Notes under the pieces: model-generated
Seen by the model: the letters and a program-made list of their open reading frames with translations, nothing else
What the model was told of the DNA's origin: nothing
Database searches by the model: none
Origin: Rhizobium phaseoli
GTDB lineage: Bacteria; Pseudomonadota; Alphaproteobacteria; Rhizobiales; Rhizobiaceae
DNA: 64,000 bases
Direction: 5' to 3'
Assembly (NCBI RefSeq): GCF_010668805.1
Contig: NZ_WUFT01000012.1
Location: forward strand, 1-64,000
In this document: positions 33,805 to 43,364 of the stretch, piece by piece
Position numbering within the stretch: the stretch's first letter is position 1
Layout of the letters: every line of letters starts with the position of its first letter
Program-made: the position numbers and the translations under genes

Positions 33805-34755
33805 ATGAAGATCGACGAGCGACATCTGGTGCAACTTGCGGCGGTCGTCCAGGCAGGAGGCGTGACCGAAGGTGCGACGCTGCTGGGGCTTAGCCAGCCG
33901 GGAGTGTCGCGCACCCTTGCCATGCTGGAAAAGCGGCTCGGCGAGCCCCTGTTCATCAAAGGCCGAAGGCCACTGCAGCCGACGCCGCTCGGCCGGGCCC
34001 TGGCAGACCACGGCCAAGCCATGCTCATGGCGTCGCGCAAGGCGTCCGCCTTGGTCGAAGGCTTCCGGCACGGCCGGACAGGGCTCGTGCGCGTTGGCGG
34101 CACGCCGTTCTTCATGGACGCGCTCATCGCAGGCATGATCGCCGGTTTCCAGAACGATTTTCCCGAAGTCCGTATCGAACAGAGTTATGACTATCTTCCC
34201 GAGTTGCGCGCGGCGATCGTCGCCGACCGCATCGACCTCGCCATCTGCCCGATCGATATGCTCGACGAGGGATCGGGGATGCGTTTCCAGGAATTGCTGC
34301 CGGGCCGGAACGTCGTGGCCTGCCGCCTTACCCATCCGCTTTTGCTCAAGCGCAAGCTGACCGGGCCCGACTTGCTTGAGTATCCCTGGATAGCGCCGCC
34401 GCCCGGCAGTCCGCTGCTTGCCGACCTGCGCAGCCTCGTTCTCTCGCTCGGCGCAACTGAGACCAAGATCCGCTATGCCGGCGGGTCGCTGACCAGCGCG
34501 ATCAACTACATGAAGGAGAGCGACGCGCTCACCATCCTGCCGCACAGCGTGGTTTTCGCCTATCGCAACGACAAGGCGATCACCGCCCTGCCGGTCAACA
34601 TCCCGCATCCGGAACGCGCGCTCGGCTTGCTCAGGCGCACAGGAGACGTGGGCGCACCGGCTATCGAGGCGTTCTCGACGCATATTCGCAAAAGTTTCGA
34701 GAATCTGAGGCATCTGATCAAGCGCCACGAACAGTCCGTGATCTGGGGGATGTGA
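33805..34755 (+). CDS. LysR-family regulator of the hydroxyquinol operon
   Basis: A 316-residue LysR protein. The DNA-binding part is MKIDERHLVQLAAVVQAGGV with SQPGVSRTLAMLEKRLGEPL. The effector domain starts at GLVRVGGTPFFMDALI. It is paralogous to the LysR at 23333. Divergent from the unit 2 operon by 80 bases, it most likely activates that operon in response to an aromatic substrate or intermediate. It may also serve unit 3, whose own upstream region has a similar promoter but no regulator. Confidence 0.9.
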   Translation: MKIDERHLVQLAAVVQAGGVTEGATLLGLSQPGVSRTLAMLEKRLGEPLFIKGRRPLQPTPLGRALADHGQAMLMASRKASALVEGFRHGRTGLVRVGGTPFFMDALIAGMIAGFQNDFPEVRIEQSYDYLPELRAAIVADRIDLAICPIDMLDEGSGMRFQELLPGRNVVACRLTHPLLLKRKLTGPDLLEYPWIAPPPGSPLLADLRSLVLSLGATETKIRYAGGSLTSAINYMKESDALTILPHSVVFAYRNDKAITALPVNIPHPERALGLLRRTGDVGAPAIEAFSTHIRKSFENLRHLIKRHEQSVIWGM

Positions 34756-34764
34756 ATTCGTGGC

Positions 34765-34782
34765 TGGCGGCGGGTGCCGCCA
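34765..34782. terminator. Hairpin between convergent genes
   Basis: TGGCGGC and GCCGCCA form a 7-bp stem with a 4-base loop in the 36-base gap between the LysR stop (34755) and the flavin reductase stop (34792). It may serve as a bidirectional terminator. No T-run is present. Confidence 0.45.
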
Positions 34783-34791
34783 CGCCGAATG

Positions 34792-35406
34792 TCAGAATGT
34801 CGCCGAATCGTCCGGCCACAGCATGACCGGTGCCGCGACGGTGTCGACCACCGGACCGAGGCCGTGCCAGGCACGGTTGGTGTAGACCAGGGCCTCGGCC
34901 TGCCGCGTGGCATGTGCCCCGGGCGAGACCGATGTCAGCTCCGCCGTGACCAGACATGCCCCCGGCGTCTCCAGCCGGCCTCGAAGTTCGGCCCGGAACC
35001 AGAGCTCGACCTGAGGATAATAGGGCTCGCCGCCGTCGAGCCGAGCCCATTGAACATCTGGCCCGAAGCGATCGCTGCCCGATGTCGCGCAGAGCCGGGC
35101 GAGCTGCATGTCGGCGCGGCGAACGAAGTGGACGACCACCGATGCCGCCCGCTCCACCACTTTCGCACTCGACGAGGATGCCGAGAGCGAAAAGGCGACC
35201 ATGGGCGGCACCGCGCTGATCGAGATCAGCGAGCTCACCGTCAGCGCCACCGGACCTTCGCCCGCATCGGCCGTGATGATCGCTACGCCCGACGGGTGAT
35301 GCCGGAACGCTGCCATGAAGGCTTCGGTGATGCCCTGGCCACCGCCGGCGGCACCCGTTTCGGCCGCCGCCACCTTGCCCGGCATGCCTCTCGCGGCCGC
35401 GCTCAT
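34792..35406 (-). CDS. Flavin reductase component of a two-component monooxygenase
   Basis: A 204-residue flavin reductase-like protein from ATG 35406, overlapping the oxygenase stop (ATGA). FRHHPSGVAIITADAGEGPV and LTVSSLISISAVPPMVAFSL are the family's FMN/FAD-binding pattern. It should supply reduced flavin to the oxygenase encoded directly upstream. Last gene of the unit 3 operon. Confidence 0.88.
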   Translation of the reverse strand: MSAAARGMPGKVAAAETGAAGGGQGITEAFMAAFRHHPSGVAIITADAGEGPVALTVSSLISISAVPPMVAFSLSASSSSAKVVERAASVVVHFVRRADMQLARLCATSGSDRFGPDVQWARLDGGEPYYPQVELWFRAELRGRLETPGACLVTAELTSVSPGAHATRQAEALVYTNRAWHGLGPVVDTVAAPVMLWPDDSATF

Positions 35407-36629
35407 TTCTTCTCGATCAGGTCGTAGAACTGCCAGACCCGATCGCTCCACACGCCGGCAATGTCGCGGCCGGCGGCGGCGACGATGTTGGGATTGATCG
35501 TGAAATGGTTCGCCGCCGTCAGCATCTCGCGATAGATCCGCTGCATCACGCCGTAACGCAACGACGCGCCGCCGAGCGCGCGGTAGACGAAATGGCAGGC
35601 ATCGACGCCGGCCTCATGCACTTCGGATTTGGCGAGATGCACAAGGCTTATCTGCCGGGTCGTCATGCGGTTGCCGGCTTCGATCGAGGCCTCCACGTCG
35701 CGCCAGACCTCGAATAGAAGGGCGCGCGCGGCGCGGACTCGGGCTTCCGCGCGGCCGAAATCAAACCAGAACTTATCGCTCTCGCCGAGCATGCCGGCAC
35801 GGCCAGTCTTGGTCTTGGCATATTTGGCGGCTTCGTCAAGCATGCGACGCGCCGCACCGATCGCCCACCCGGAATGGCCGATGGCAGCGAGGCCGACGAC
35901 GCCGAGGCTGAAGAATTCCTTCATACGCTGCGGCTCGGCGGTCAGGATCGGGAACACCATGTCGTCAGGGATGAAGACATCGTTGGCGGCATAGTCGATG
36001 CTGCCGGTCGCCTGCAGGCCAAGGGAATTCCAGTTCCCGAGCAACTCGTGCTCTCCGACTGGCGCATGGGCGCAGAGCACGATCACGTTGCCCTTCTCGT
36101 CCTTCGCGGGTTGACCGTTTCCATCGTCGAGCAGCGCTGCCGTATGGGTATAGGTGGCGTGGTAGATACCGCTCGCATAGGCCCACTTGCCGTTCAGCCG
36201 ATAACCGCCATCAACCTTCTTCAGCATGCCCGTCGGCGTGCCCTGGCCGGAAAACCGGTTGTCGGTCTTGCCGTCGAACAGACGGCCGATCGCCGTATCG
36301 GGCAGGAAGGCCGCCGACATCGCGCCGATGCAGGTGTGCACCATCGAGATCCAGCCGGCCGCGCCGCTGTGATAGGTGATGGCTTCAATGAGCTGAAGTC
36401 CCTGGGTCGGCGAGAGCTGCGCACCACCGATATCCTCGCCGGCGAAGACATGGCTCATCCGCAGCGGCTTGAGCGCCTCGAAGGTCTCCTCGTTGAGGCG
36501 GCCGAGCTTTTCATTGTCCTCGGAATTCTTGTCGAGGATCGGGCCGACCTCGTCGACATGGGCCAGGAGGGACGCGAAGTCCGTCTTCGTGCCCCAGTAG
36601 CCTGATGCGTGCTTGATTAGTGCGTTCAT
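35403..36629 (-). CDS. Acyl-CoA-dehydrogenase-fold flavin monooxygenase (oxygenase component)
   Basis: A 408-residue group D flavin monooxygenase. The N-terminal helical domain (VGPILDKNSEDNEKLGRLNE), the middle segment (YRLNGKWAYASGI) and the C-terminal helices (FVYRALGGASLRYGVMQRIYRE) follow the acyl-CoA dehydrogenase fold of HsaA, HpaB-like and GraD-like hydroxylases. The catalytic base of true acyl-CoA dehydrogenases is not evident. With the adjacent flavin reductase it should hydroxylate a phenolic substrate; resorcinol to hydroxyquinol would connect unit 3 with unit 2, but that is inference. AAGGAGG precedes the start. Confidence 0.85.
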   Translation of the reverse strand: MNALIKHASGYWGTKTDFASLLAHVDEVGPILDKNSEDNEKLGRLNEETFEALKPLRMSHVFAGEDIGGAQLSPTQGLQLIEAITYHSGAAGWISMVHTCIGAMSAAFLPDTAIGRLFDGKTDNRFSGQGTPTGMLKKVDGGYRLNGKWAYASGIYHATYTHTAALLDDGNGQPAKDEKGNVIVLCAHAPVGEHELLGNWNSLGLQATGSIDYAANDVFIPDDMVFPILTAEPQRMKEFFSLGVVGLAAIGHSGWAIGAARRMLDEAAKYAKTKTGRAGMLGESDKFWFDFGRAEARVRAARALLFEVWRDVEASIEAGNRMTTRQISLVHLAKSEVHEAGVDACHFVYRALGGASLRYGVMQRIYREMLTAANHFTINPNIVAAAGRDIAGVWSDRVWQFYDLIEKK

Positions 36630-36690
36630 GACAATTCCTCCTTGATTGACCTGATCATACAGTTCGCCTGACGGCGCCGCTTCTTTGGTT

Positions 36691-37470
36691 TCACCGGGCG
36701 AGGAAGTCGCCGATGGCAGTGACGGTGCGCGGATCTTCCTGCATAGCGAAATGGCCGACCTCCTTGATGATCAGTGTCAGCGCATTGGGAATGCTCTTTT
36801 CCCAGATCGGCGCCTGCGAGGCCGGCAGCATGCGGTCCTTGTCGCCCCAGACGATAAGTGTCTCATTCGGAATCCGGCTCAGCCAACGGCCGAGATTGGG
36901 GTGACCGAAACCATGCGCCTTGAGAATGTTGCCGAGCGCCGGGCCTTCCTTTTCGCGTGCCGCGACGAAATCCTCGACCGAGGGGCATTCCGAACCGCCG
37001 GGGAAATAGCGCGCCGCGACTTCGGCATTGTGGGCCAGGTATCCAGGCAATTCCTGCGGCGGGACCGCGCCGAGATCGGCGCCGGGATGGTCCGGGTGAT
37101 TGAGGCCGGCCGGGGCGTTCAGCACCAGCTTGCCAAACTGCTCGCCAGCGACGGCGGCGATCTCGGCCGCCATCCAGCCACCCATGGAATGTCCGACCAG
37201 ATGCGGCCGGTCGAGGCCGAGCGCTTTGACGAGATGGAGGTTATGGACCACCATGTCCTGCATGCCGGCAATATGCGGCGCCTCGCCGCTCTCGCCGAAT
37301 CCGGGATGGAAGGGAAGGTAAACGCGGAACCGATCCGCCAGCTCGCGCGCCCATTCATGGCCCTCGAGCGTGGCCGCGCCGTGCAGCGCCAGCACCGCGG
37401 GGCCGCGTCCGATCGCCTTCACCACCGTTCGGACGCCGTTGATATCCTGGGTAAGAGTTTCAAATTCCAT
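36691..37470 (-). CDS. Alpha/beta hydrolase (C-C or ester hydrolase)
   Basis: A 259-residue hydrolase with the full triad: Ser in HLVGHSMGGWMAAE, Asp in LIVWGDKDRMLP and His in KEVGHFAMQEDP. LHGAATLEGHEW forms the oxyanion region. It resembles meta-cleavage hydrolases (MhpC-like) and related lactone or ester hydrolases. In the operon it lies between the monooxygenase and the alcohol dehydrogenase. The substrate cannot be read from sequence. Confidence 0.85.
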   Translation of the reverse strand: MEFETLTQDINGVRTVVKAIGRGPAVLALHGAATLEGHEWARELADRFRVYLPFHPGFGESGEAPHIAGMQDMVVHNLHLVKALGLDRPHLVGHSMGGWMAAEIAAVAGEQFGKLVLNAPAGLNHPDHPGADLGAVPPQELPGYLAHNAEVAARYFPGGSECPSVEDFVAAREKEGPALGNILKAHGFGHPNLGRWLSRIPNETLIVWGDKDRMLPASQAPIWEKSIPNALTLIIKEVGHFAMQEDPRTVTAIGDFLAR

Positions 37471-37494
37471 TGAATATCCTCCTCATACAATCTG

Positions 37495-38508
37495 TCAGGC
37501 CGCGTCGGCGGCGATCAGCACCTTGCACTGCGTCGTCCGGCGCTTGAGTGCCTCGAAGGTCTCGGGCACTTCGCCGAAACCGATCCGGTCGGTGATCAAC
37601 GCTTGCGGGCGATAACGGCCCGGCCCGAGTGCCGCGAGCGCGGTTTCGAACTCGGTCATGTTGAAGAACACCGCGAAGATGCTTTGGATTTCCTTCGACA
37701 GCGCCGCGAACGGATCCCAGTCGTCACCGCCGACGCAGAGGCCGACGCCGACCACAGTTCCGTGGACCCGGACCAGTTTGCAGGCGAAATCGATCAGGCC
37801 GCGTTTGCCCACGCATTCGAAGACAATGTCGGGCGCGCCGCTGCTTTTGCTCCGGAACTCCTCCGCGAGACCGGGACCAGACAGGGCAAAACCAGTCGCG
37901 CCGATGGCCGCCGCCCGCTCTTCCTGATGTCGGTTGATATCGGCGACAATGACCTCGCGCGCACCATGCCGGCGCGCCCAGAAGGCGACGAGCAGGCCGA
38001 TCGGCCCCGCGCCAAGGATCAGCACGCGGTCGCCGGGTTTCAGGCCGGACCGCATGACGCAATGAAGCGCCACGGCGACCGGCTCTGCCAGCGCGCCCTC
38101 CGATATCGGCAGGTCGTCGGGAAGTATGCGGCACTGGCGCGCCGCCACGGTGGTGAATTCGGCATAGCCGCCGCCGATCAGCCGCATCTCGGCGCACCAG
38201 GCCGGCTCGCCACGCTTGCAGCTGTCGCAATGGCCGCAGCCACGCATCGGCGCCACGGCCACCCGGTCGCCCGGCCTGAGCGTGGCGACGGCGCTGCCGC
38301 AACTGACGACCTCGCCGGCAAATTCATGGCCGAGTACGTCATATTGCTTGAGGCCGAAGGTTTTGGGGTCCTCGGTCATGTGGAGATCGGAGCCGCAGAT
38401 GCCGCAGGCGGCGATCTTGAGCAGGACCTCATCATCAGCCGGCTCCGGCACCGGGCGTTCGCCGACTGTTAAAGGCAGTCCGACACGATCGAAAAGCACA
38501 GCCTTCAT
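37495..38508 (-). CDS. Zinc-dependent alcohol dehydrogenase
   Basis: A 337-residue medium-chain dehydrogenase from ATG 38508. Catalytic zinc residues are Cys38 (CGICGSDLH) and His61-Glu62 (LGHEFAGEVV). The structural zinc is bound by Cys91, Cys94, Cys97 and Cys105. The Rossmann motif is VLILGAGPIGLLVAFWA with an acidic residue after it (VADIN), which favours NAD. It overlaps the permease gene by 4 bases. Substrate probably an alcohol or aldehyde intermediate of the unit 3 pathway. Confidence 0.88.
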   Translation of the reverse strand: MKAVLFDRVGLPLTVGERPVPEPADDEVLLKIAACGICGSDLHMTEDPKTFGLKQYDVLGHEFAGEVVSCGSAVATLRPGDRVAVAPMRGCGHCDSCKRGEPAWCAEMRLIGGGYAEFTTVAARQCRILPDDLPISEGALAEPVAVALHCVMRSGLKPGDRVLILGAGPIGLLVAFWARRHGAREVIVADINRHQEERAAAIGATGFALSGPGLAEEFRSKSSGAPDIVFECVGKRGLIDFACKLVRVHGTVVGVGLCVGGDDWDPFAALSKEIQSIFAVFFNMTEFETALAALGPGRYRPQALITDRIGFGEVPETFEALKRRTTQCKVLIAADAA

Positions 38509-39554
38509 GTCCGGTCCTCCATCAGGCGCCGTCGTGTTGGGAACCAGGGTGCGTCGACGACCTTGCAGATCAGGCCCCAGATGCCGCCGCGGGCGAAGAG
38601 CGCCATGAACAGGGTCATAAGACCGAGGACCACGAGATAGGTCGCGCCGTATTCGCCGAACCAACGCTCGGCGAAGAAGTAGATCAGCGCGCCGATCAGC
38701 ACGCCTTCCAGCGATCCCAGCCCGCCGACCATGACGATGAAAATGGCGATATTGGCCCAGTTGGGATCATAGGCCGAGGGTGGTGTTATGCGCAGCTGGG
38801 CCATGAAATAGATGGCGCCCGCAAGGCCCGTACCGACGGCTGCAGCCACCCAGATCAGGAAGCGCAACCGGCTGACATTGACGCCCTGGCTTGCTGCCGC
38901 GACAGGATTGTCGCGCATGGCGATCAAAGCCAAGCCGTAACGCGAGCGCAGCAGCAGGTAGCTGCCGCCGACCGTCATCAGCAGCATCAGCGCGCAGAGC
39001 AGGGATACACCCACGGCGCGTTCGGTCGGGGAATAGGTGGTCATGACGCGCAGGCTCATGCCAGCGCCGGCATTGACGTAACCGAATACGGAGGTCGCCA
39101 GCCGCACCACCTCGGCCACGACCCAGGTGCCGATCGCGAAATAGGGTCCGTCGAGCCGGTGCAGCAGGCCATAGGTGGGGATGGCGAGCAAGGCCGGCGC
39201 GATCATCGCCAGCACAACGGCAACAAAGGGATTGATGCCCCAGAGCTGGGCCATTACGAACATCATGTAGGCGGCGACGCCGACAAAGACCTGTTGGCCG
39301 ACCGACACCAGGCCGGCATACCCTCCCAGCAGGTTCCACATCTGCGCCACGGCGATGTAGCAGCACAGCTCCACCACGTCTCGGATCAGGCCCTGGCTGG
39401 CCCAAAGCGGCATCGAGGCAACAGCAAAGAGCACTGCGATGCCGAGGCCCATCGCGATGATGCCCGACATGGTCTGACGCTGGACCCGGACCGGCGGAAG
39501 ATCCATGGCATCGATCGGGCCTGGAGCGGGAGCGATTGCGATCGCTTGGGTCAC
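38505..39554 (-). CDS. Liv-type ABC transporter permease (LivM), unit 3
   Basis: I choose GTG 39554, which has AAAGGA upstream and lies 4 bases from the LivH stop; the longer frame overlaps LivH and has no signal, and ATG 39506 is the other option. The 349-residue permease has the LivM marks NLLGGYAGLVSVGQQVFVGV and ALIAMRDNPVAAASQGVNVS. Nine to ten membrane helices. Confidence 0.87.
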   Translation of the reverse strand: MTQAIAIAPAPGPIDAMDLPPVRVQRQTMSGIIAMGLGIAVLFAVASMPLWASQGLIRDVVELCCYIAVAQMWNLLGGYAGLVSVGQQVFVGVAAYMMFVMAQLWGINPFVAVVLAMIAPALLAIPTYGLLHRLDGPYFAIGTWVVAEVVRLATSVFGYVNAGAGMSLRVMTTYSPTERAVGVSLLCALMLLMTVGGSYLLLRSRYGLALIAMRDNPVAAASQGVNVSRLRFLIWVAAAVGTGLAGAIYFMAQLRITPPSAYDPNWANIAIFIVMVGGLGSLEGVLIGALIYFFAERWFGEYGATYLVVLGLMTLFMALFARGGIWGLICKVVDAPWFPTRRRLMEDRT

Positions 39555-39558
39555 GGTC

Positions 39559-40416
39559 TCAATCCTTTCCGAGAAGGCCCTGCGGCCGCAACGCGAGAAT
39601 GAGCAGGAAGACGAGATGGCCGGCCAGGATGCCGAAGCCGGGATCGATGCGGAAACCGAACGACTGGCTGATGCCGAGCACCATGGCACCGATGAAGGCA
39701 CCCCAGATCGAGCCCATGCCGCCGATGATCACCGCTTCGAAGGCGTAGATCAGTTGGAAGGCGCCATCGGCGGGCGACACCGTCGAGCGCATCGACTGAA
39801 ACACGGCGGCGAAGCCAAGTATGGCGACCGCCAGCGCGGTGGCGCCGGCATAAACGTTTTTTGGGTTGACGCCGGTCATTGCCGCTGCCTCGACATCGGC
39901 CGACGCCGCGCGCAGGGAACGGCCGAAACGGGTATATTGCATCGTCGTTGCCAACCCCGCCGTCAGTACGGTCGCGGTGATCAGCACGATAACGGGCAGC
40001 ACGCCGACGAAGAGCGGCCCGAGTTGGAAGGAGGCCTGGGCAATGCCGCCGCTCGGCAGCGAGCGGGTGTCCGCCGACCACAGCTGCAACATCGCATTCT
40101 GCAGCGCGGTCGACAGGCCGAAGGTCGCGATCAGCGACGGCAGCGGGTCTGCGCCGACCACCCGATCGAGAATGAGCCGCTGCAGGATTAGGCCGATGAT
40201 GCCGCCGAGCGCCACCAGCACCACCAGCACCACCCACGGGCCGAGCCCGAAGGTCGAGGCGAGGCTGATCCCGATCAATGCCAGCAGGATCATCAGGTCG
40301 CCATGCGTGATGTTTACCACGCGCATAACGCCGAACATCAGCGCCATGCCGAGCGCATATTGCGCATAGAGGCCGCCAAGCAGAATGCCCTGGACCAGTC
40401 CGTCAAGCCACTGCAT
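39559..40416 (-). CDS. Liv-type ABC transporter permease (LivH), unit 3
   Basis: A 285-residue permease (MQWLDGLVQGILLGGLYAQY) with GVMRVVNITHGDLMILLALI and FEAVIIGGMGSIWGAFIGAM. About eight helices. It overlaps the LivF gene by 14 bases. Paralogue of the unit 2 LivH. Confidence 0.9.
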   Translation of the reverse strand: MQWLDGLVQGILLGGLYAQYALGMALMFGVMRVVNITHGDLMILLALIGISLASTFGLGPWVVLVVLVALGGIIGLILQRLILDRVVGADPLPSLIATFGLSTALQNAMLQLWSADTRSLPSGGIAQASFQLGPLFVGVLPVIVLITATVLTAGLATTMQYTRFGRSLRAASADVEAAAMTGVNPKNVYAGATALAVAILGFAAVFQSMRSTVSPADGAFQLIYAFEAVIIGGMGSIWGAFIGAMVLGISQSFGFRIDPGFGILAGHLVFLLILALRPQGLLGKD

Positions 40417-41131
40417 GGGATGCTCCGAAATAGGCTTCGCCGATCTCCTCGCGGGACATATCCGCCGACCGGCCGGTCAGGGTCATGCGGCCCTCCAGCA
40501 TGCAGTAGAGCCGGTCGGAGGCCGATTTGGCCAGACCGACATCCTGCTCGACCAGCACGACGGCGGTGCCATTCCTCGAGATCGCGGGGATGGATTGATA
40601 GATTTCCTTGACGACCTTCGGCGCCAGGCCAAGACTGATCTCGTCGCAAAGCAGCAAGCGAGGTTGGTTGAGCAGCGCACGCCCTATGGCGACCATCTGC
40701 TGTTGACCGCCGGACAAGGATTGCACAGGCACTGCTTGCTTTTCCTTGAGGATCGGAAACAGCGCGTAGACGCGCTCGATCGTCCAGACCTCGCCATGTC
40801 CCGGCGCGGCATGGTCGATCGCCACGCGCAGATTGTCGAGGACAGACATTCCGGCGAAGAGCCGGCGACCCTCGGGCACGATCGCCACGCCATCGGCCAC
40901 CATGCTATGCGGCTTGCTGCCACCAACCGGGCGGCCGTCGAGATACACCATGTCGGGTGCCACTTTGATGAGGCCCATGATCGATTTCAGCAGGGTGGAT
41001 TTGCCGGCGCCGTTCGCGCCGATCAGGGCGACGATCTCTCCCTCGGCGATTTCGAGATCCACGCCGTAGAGCGCCTGGAAATCACCATAGCGGGCCTTGA
41101 GCTGGTGCGTGGACAGAAGCGTTTGGGTCAT
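40403..41131 (-). CDS. Liv-type ABC ATP-binding protein (LivF), unit 3
   Basis: A 242-residue ATPase with Walker A GANGAGKST, signature SLSGGQQQMVAIGR and Walker B LLLCDEISLGLAP. It overlaps LivG by 4 bases and LivH by 14. Paralogue of the unit 2 LivF. Confidence 0.92.
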   Translation of the reverse strand: MTQTLLSTHQLKARYGDFQALYGVDLEIAEGEIVALIGANGAGKSTLLKSIMGLIKVAPDMVYLDGRPVGGSKPHSMVADGVAIVPEGRRLFAGMSVLDNLRVAIDHAAPGHGEVWTIERVYALFPILKEKQAVPVQSLSGGQQQMVAIGRALLNQPRLLLCDEISLGLAPKVVKEIYQSIPAISRNGTAVVLVEQDVGLAKSASDRLYCMLEGRMTLTGRSADMSREEIGEAYFGASHAVA

Positions 41132-41859
41132 GCCTCGATCCCCATGTAGACACGGCGAACTTCGGGGTTCTTGATGACCTCGTCCGGCAGGCCCTCAGCG
41201 ATCTTCTCGCCAAAATTCAGCACCATGATCCGGTCGGCCACCGCGAGCAGCGCATGCAGCACATGCTCGATCCAGACGATCGTCACGCCACGGTCGCGGA
41301 TGCGTCGGATCAGTTGCACCAGCGCCTTGCCCTCCTCGTCGGTCAACCCGCCGGCGATTTCGTCGAGCAGCAGCAAACTCGGACTCGACGCCAGCGCCCG
41401 GGCCAGCTCCAGCCGCTTGCGGTCGAGCAGCGTCAACGAGCCCGCCGAACGGTTGGCCTTGTCGGAAAGCTCGCAGTCGCTGAGAATCTGGGCACAAAGC
41501 GCATAGCTCTGGGCCTCGGTGCGGCCGCCGCCAAATGTCGCCGCGACGAGCAGGTTTTCGAATGTCGACATGCCGACATAGGGGCGCGGGATCTGGTATG
41601 TGCGGCCGATGCCGATCTTGCAGCGCACATGAGGCGGCTGGCCGACGAGGCGCTGTCCGGCGAACACGAGCTCGCCGGCATCGTTCCTGAGGTCACCGCT
41701 GATCAGATTGAAAAGCGTGGTCTTTCCCGCCCCGTTGGGGCCGAGTATGCCCAGCACCTCGCCACGCCGGACATCAAAGCTGATGTCCTGCAGGACGCGC
41801 AAGGCGCCGAAGGATTTGCTCAATCCTCTCGCTTCCAGCAATACGCCGTCCAATAGCAT
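41128..41859 (-). CDS. Liv-type ABC ATP-binding protein (LivG), unit 3
   Basis: A 243-residue ATPase with Walker A GPNGAGKTT and Walker B LLLLDEIAGGLTDEE. The signature position reads SLTLLDRKRLELARALA instead of LSGGQ, the same kind of change as in the unit 2 LivG. It lies 125 bases downstream of the binding protein gene. Confidence 0.9.
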   Translation of the reverse strand: MLLDGVLLEARGLSKSFGALRVLQDISFDVRRGEVLGILGPNGAGKTTLFNLISGDLRNDAGELVFAGQRLVGQPPHVRCKIGIGRTYQIPRPYVGMSTFENLLVAATFGGGRTEAQSYALCAQILSDCELSDKANRSAGSLTLLDRKRLELARALASSPSLLLLDEIAGGLTDEEGKALVQLIRRIRDRGVTIVWIEHVLHALLAVADRIMVLNFGEKIAEGLPDEVIKNPEVRRVYMGIEA

Positions 41860-41984
41860 CCTCCGCTCCCGGTTGGAGCAAGCGTAGGAACACGCCCGCC
41901 CGTCCGGTTTTCATGCATTCAGCCTGGTCTTGCAGATCGCCGGGCGACCTCGTGGTCAATGTGGCCCGCCCGACGTGTCCAGGC

Positions 41985-43283
41985 TTAGCTCGCCCAGGGG
42001 ATCACCTTTATTTTCTGTTCGGGTTCGAACAGTTTGTTGACGGTGTTGTCGACGATCTTCAGGTCATAGGGCCATTTCTCACCTTTGACCCACTGGCCGC
42101 CGAAGATCGGCGTCGTCGAGACGTTCTTGTGCGGGCCGCTGGAGAAATCGACCTTGCCGATCAGCGTGTCGAGTTTCGTTGCCACCATGGCATCACGGTT
42201 GGCGGTGCGATCGAGGGGGTTGGACGAGCGTTTGAGAATATCGATCGCGACTTCCCAGATCGCATGACTGTAGCCGAGCGGCTGCGTCCACTGCTTCTTG
42301 GTTTCGCTCTCCCATTGGTCGGCGATGTCGCGGCTCACTTGTCCGGTCAACGTCGATTTGAAGGGGAAGGCAGGCGCCCACCACACTTCCGACGACATGC
42401 CGTCGCCGAGTGGGCCGAGTGCCTGCACGCCGCCCGGGAAAAGCAGTGCCGCCGCGACGGTGACGGCCTTGGGCTTGTATCCTTGCTGGGCGCACTGGTT
42501 GATGAAGGTCTTGAGGTCGTCAGGATAGGTGATGCCGCCGACGATCTCGCATCCGGCAGCCTTGAAGGCGGCGATTTGTGCGGAATAGTCGTTGGTACGC
42601 GGCTGGAAGAAGCCCGGGACGGTGATCTCGAAGCCGGCCTTCTTGGTCGGCACCGGCAGACCGTAATCGTTGTTACCCCAGGTCTCGCCGTCCGCATTCT
42701 GTGGAAACAGCAGGCCGACCTTGCGGTTGGTATCAAGCGTATTCCACAGGCCAACGAAGGTGTTGAGCGCCTCATCGAGGCCCCAGAAGAAATGATAGGT
42801 CCAATTGAACGGCGTCTTCTGGCCGCCACGCGGGAAGATCACCGCCTGCCACGGCGCGCCGGTCGAAAGGCAGGGGCACTCGTTAAGTTCCGCCTGGTCG
42901 GCGGAAGGGCTGACGGTGTCGGTGGTCGATGCGGGCAACAGCAGATGCACGCCATCGTTCAGGATGAGGTCGCCAGCGACTTCGGCCGCGCGGTTCGGAT
43001 CGGACTGGCTGTCACGGATCAGGATTTCGACATCGAACTTGCCGGCTGCCGTCTCCAGGCCATCCTTGAGCAGGGCCTTGACTTTGTCCGCCGCCCAGCC
43101 GTCGGTTTCGCCGAACAGCGCAAGCGGACCGGTCGCCGGCGTTACGAAGCCGAGTTTGATCGTGCCGGCCGATTGCGCGCGGGCAATCATGGGTGCTCCG
43201 AGCGCCGATGCGGCCAAGCCGGCACCGATGCCCTTCAGCACGGTCCGGCGTGATGGTCTTATGATTTTCGTATTCAGGTCCAC
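41985..43283 (-). CDS. Liv-type periplasmic substrate-binding protein, unit 3
   Basis: I prefer a GTG start at 43283: GGGAGGAG lies 9 bases upstream, and the product begins MDLNTKIIRPSRRTVLKGIG, a twin-arginine-type signal with cleavage near ARAQ. An upstream ATG at 43319 would add 12 residues. The 432-residue type I periplasmic binding protein (IKLGFVTPATGPLALFGETD) is a paralogue of the unit 2 protein. The ligand is probably aromatic. Confidence 0.87.
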   Translation of the reverse strand: MDLNTKIIRPSRRTVLKGIGAGLAASALGAPMIARAQSAGTIKLGFVTPATGPLALFGETDGWAADKVKALLKDGLETAAGKFDVEILIRDSQSDPNRAAEVAGDLILNDGVHLLLPASTTDTVSPSADQAELNECPCLSTGAPWQAVIFPRGGQKTPFNWTYHFFWGLDEALNTFVGLWNTLDTNRKVGLLFPQNADGETWGNNDYGLPVPTKKAGFEITVPGFFQPRTNDYSAQIAAFKAAGCEIVGGITYPDDLKTFINQCAQQGYKPKAVTVAAALLFPGGVQALGPLGDGMSSEVWWAPAFPFKSTLTGQVSRDIADQWESETKKQWTQPLGYSHAIWEVAIDILKRSSNPLDRTANRDAMVATKLDTLIGKVDFSSGPHKNVSTTPIFGGQWVKGEKWPYDLKIVDNTVNKLFEPEQKIKVIPWAS

Positions 43284-43364
43284 CTTCGGCTCCTCCCTTT
43301 GGTGATTTGTCGTCTGCATGCGTATTGGCGACGGCCGACCGTTCCTCGCTGGCCAGCTGTCACA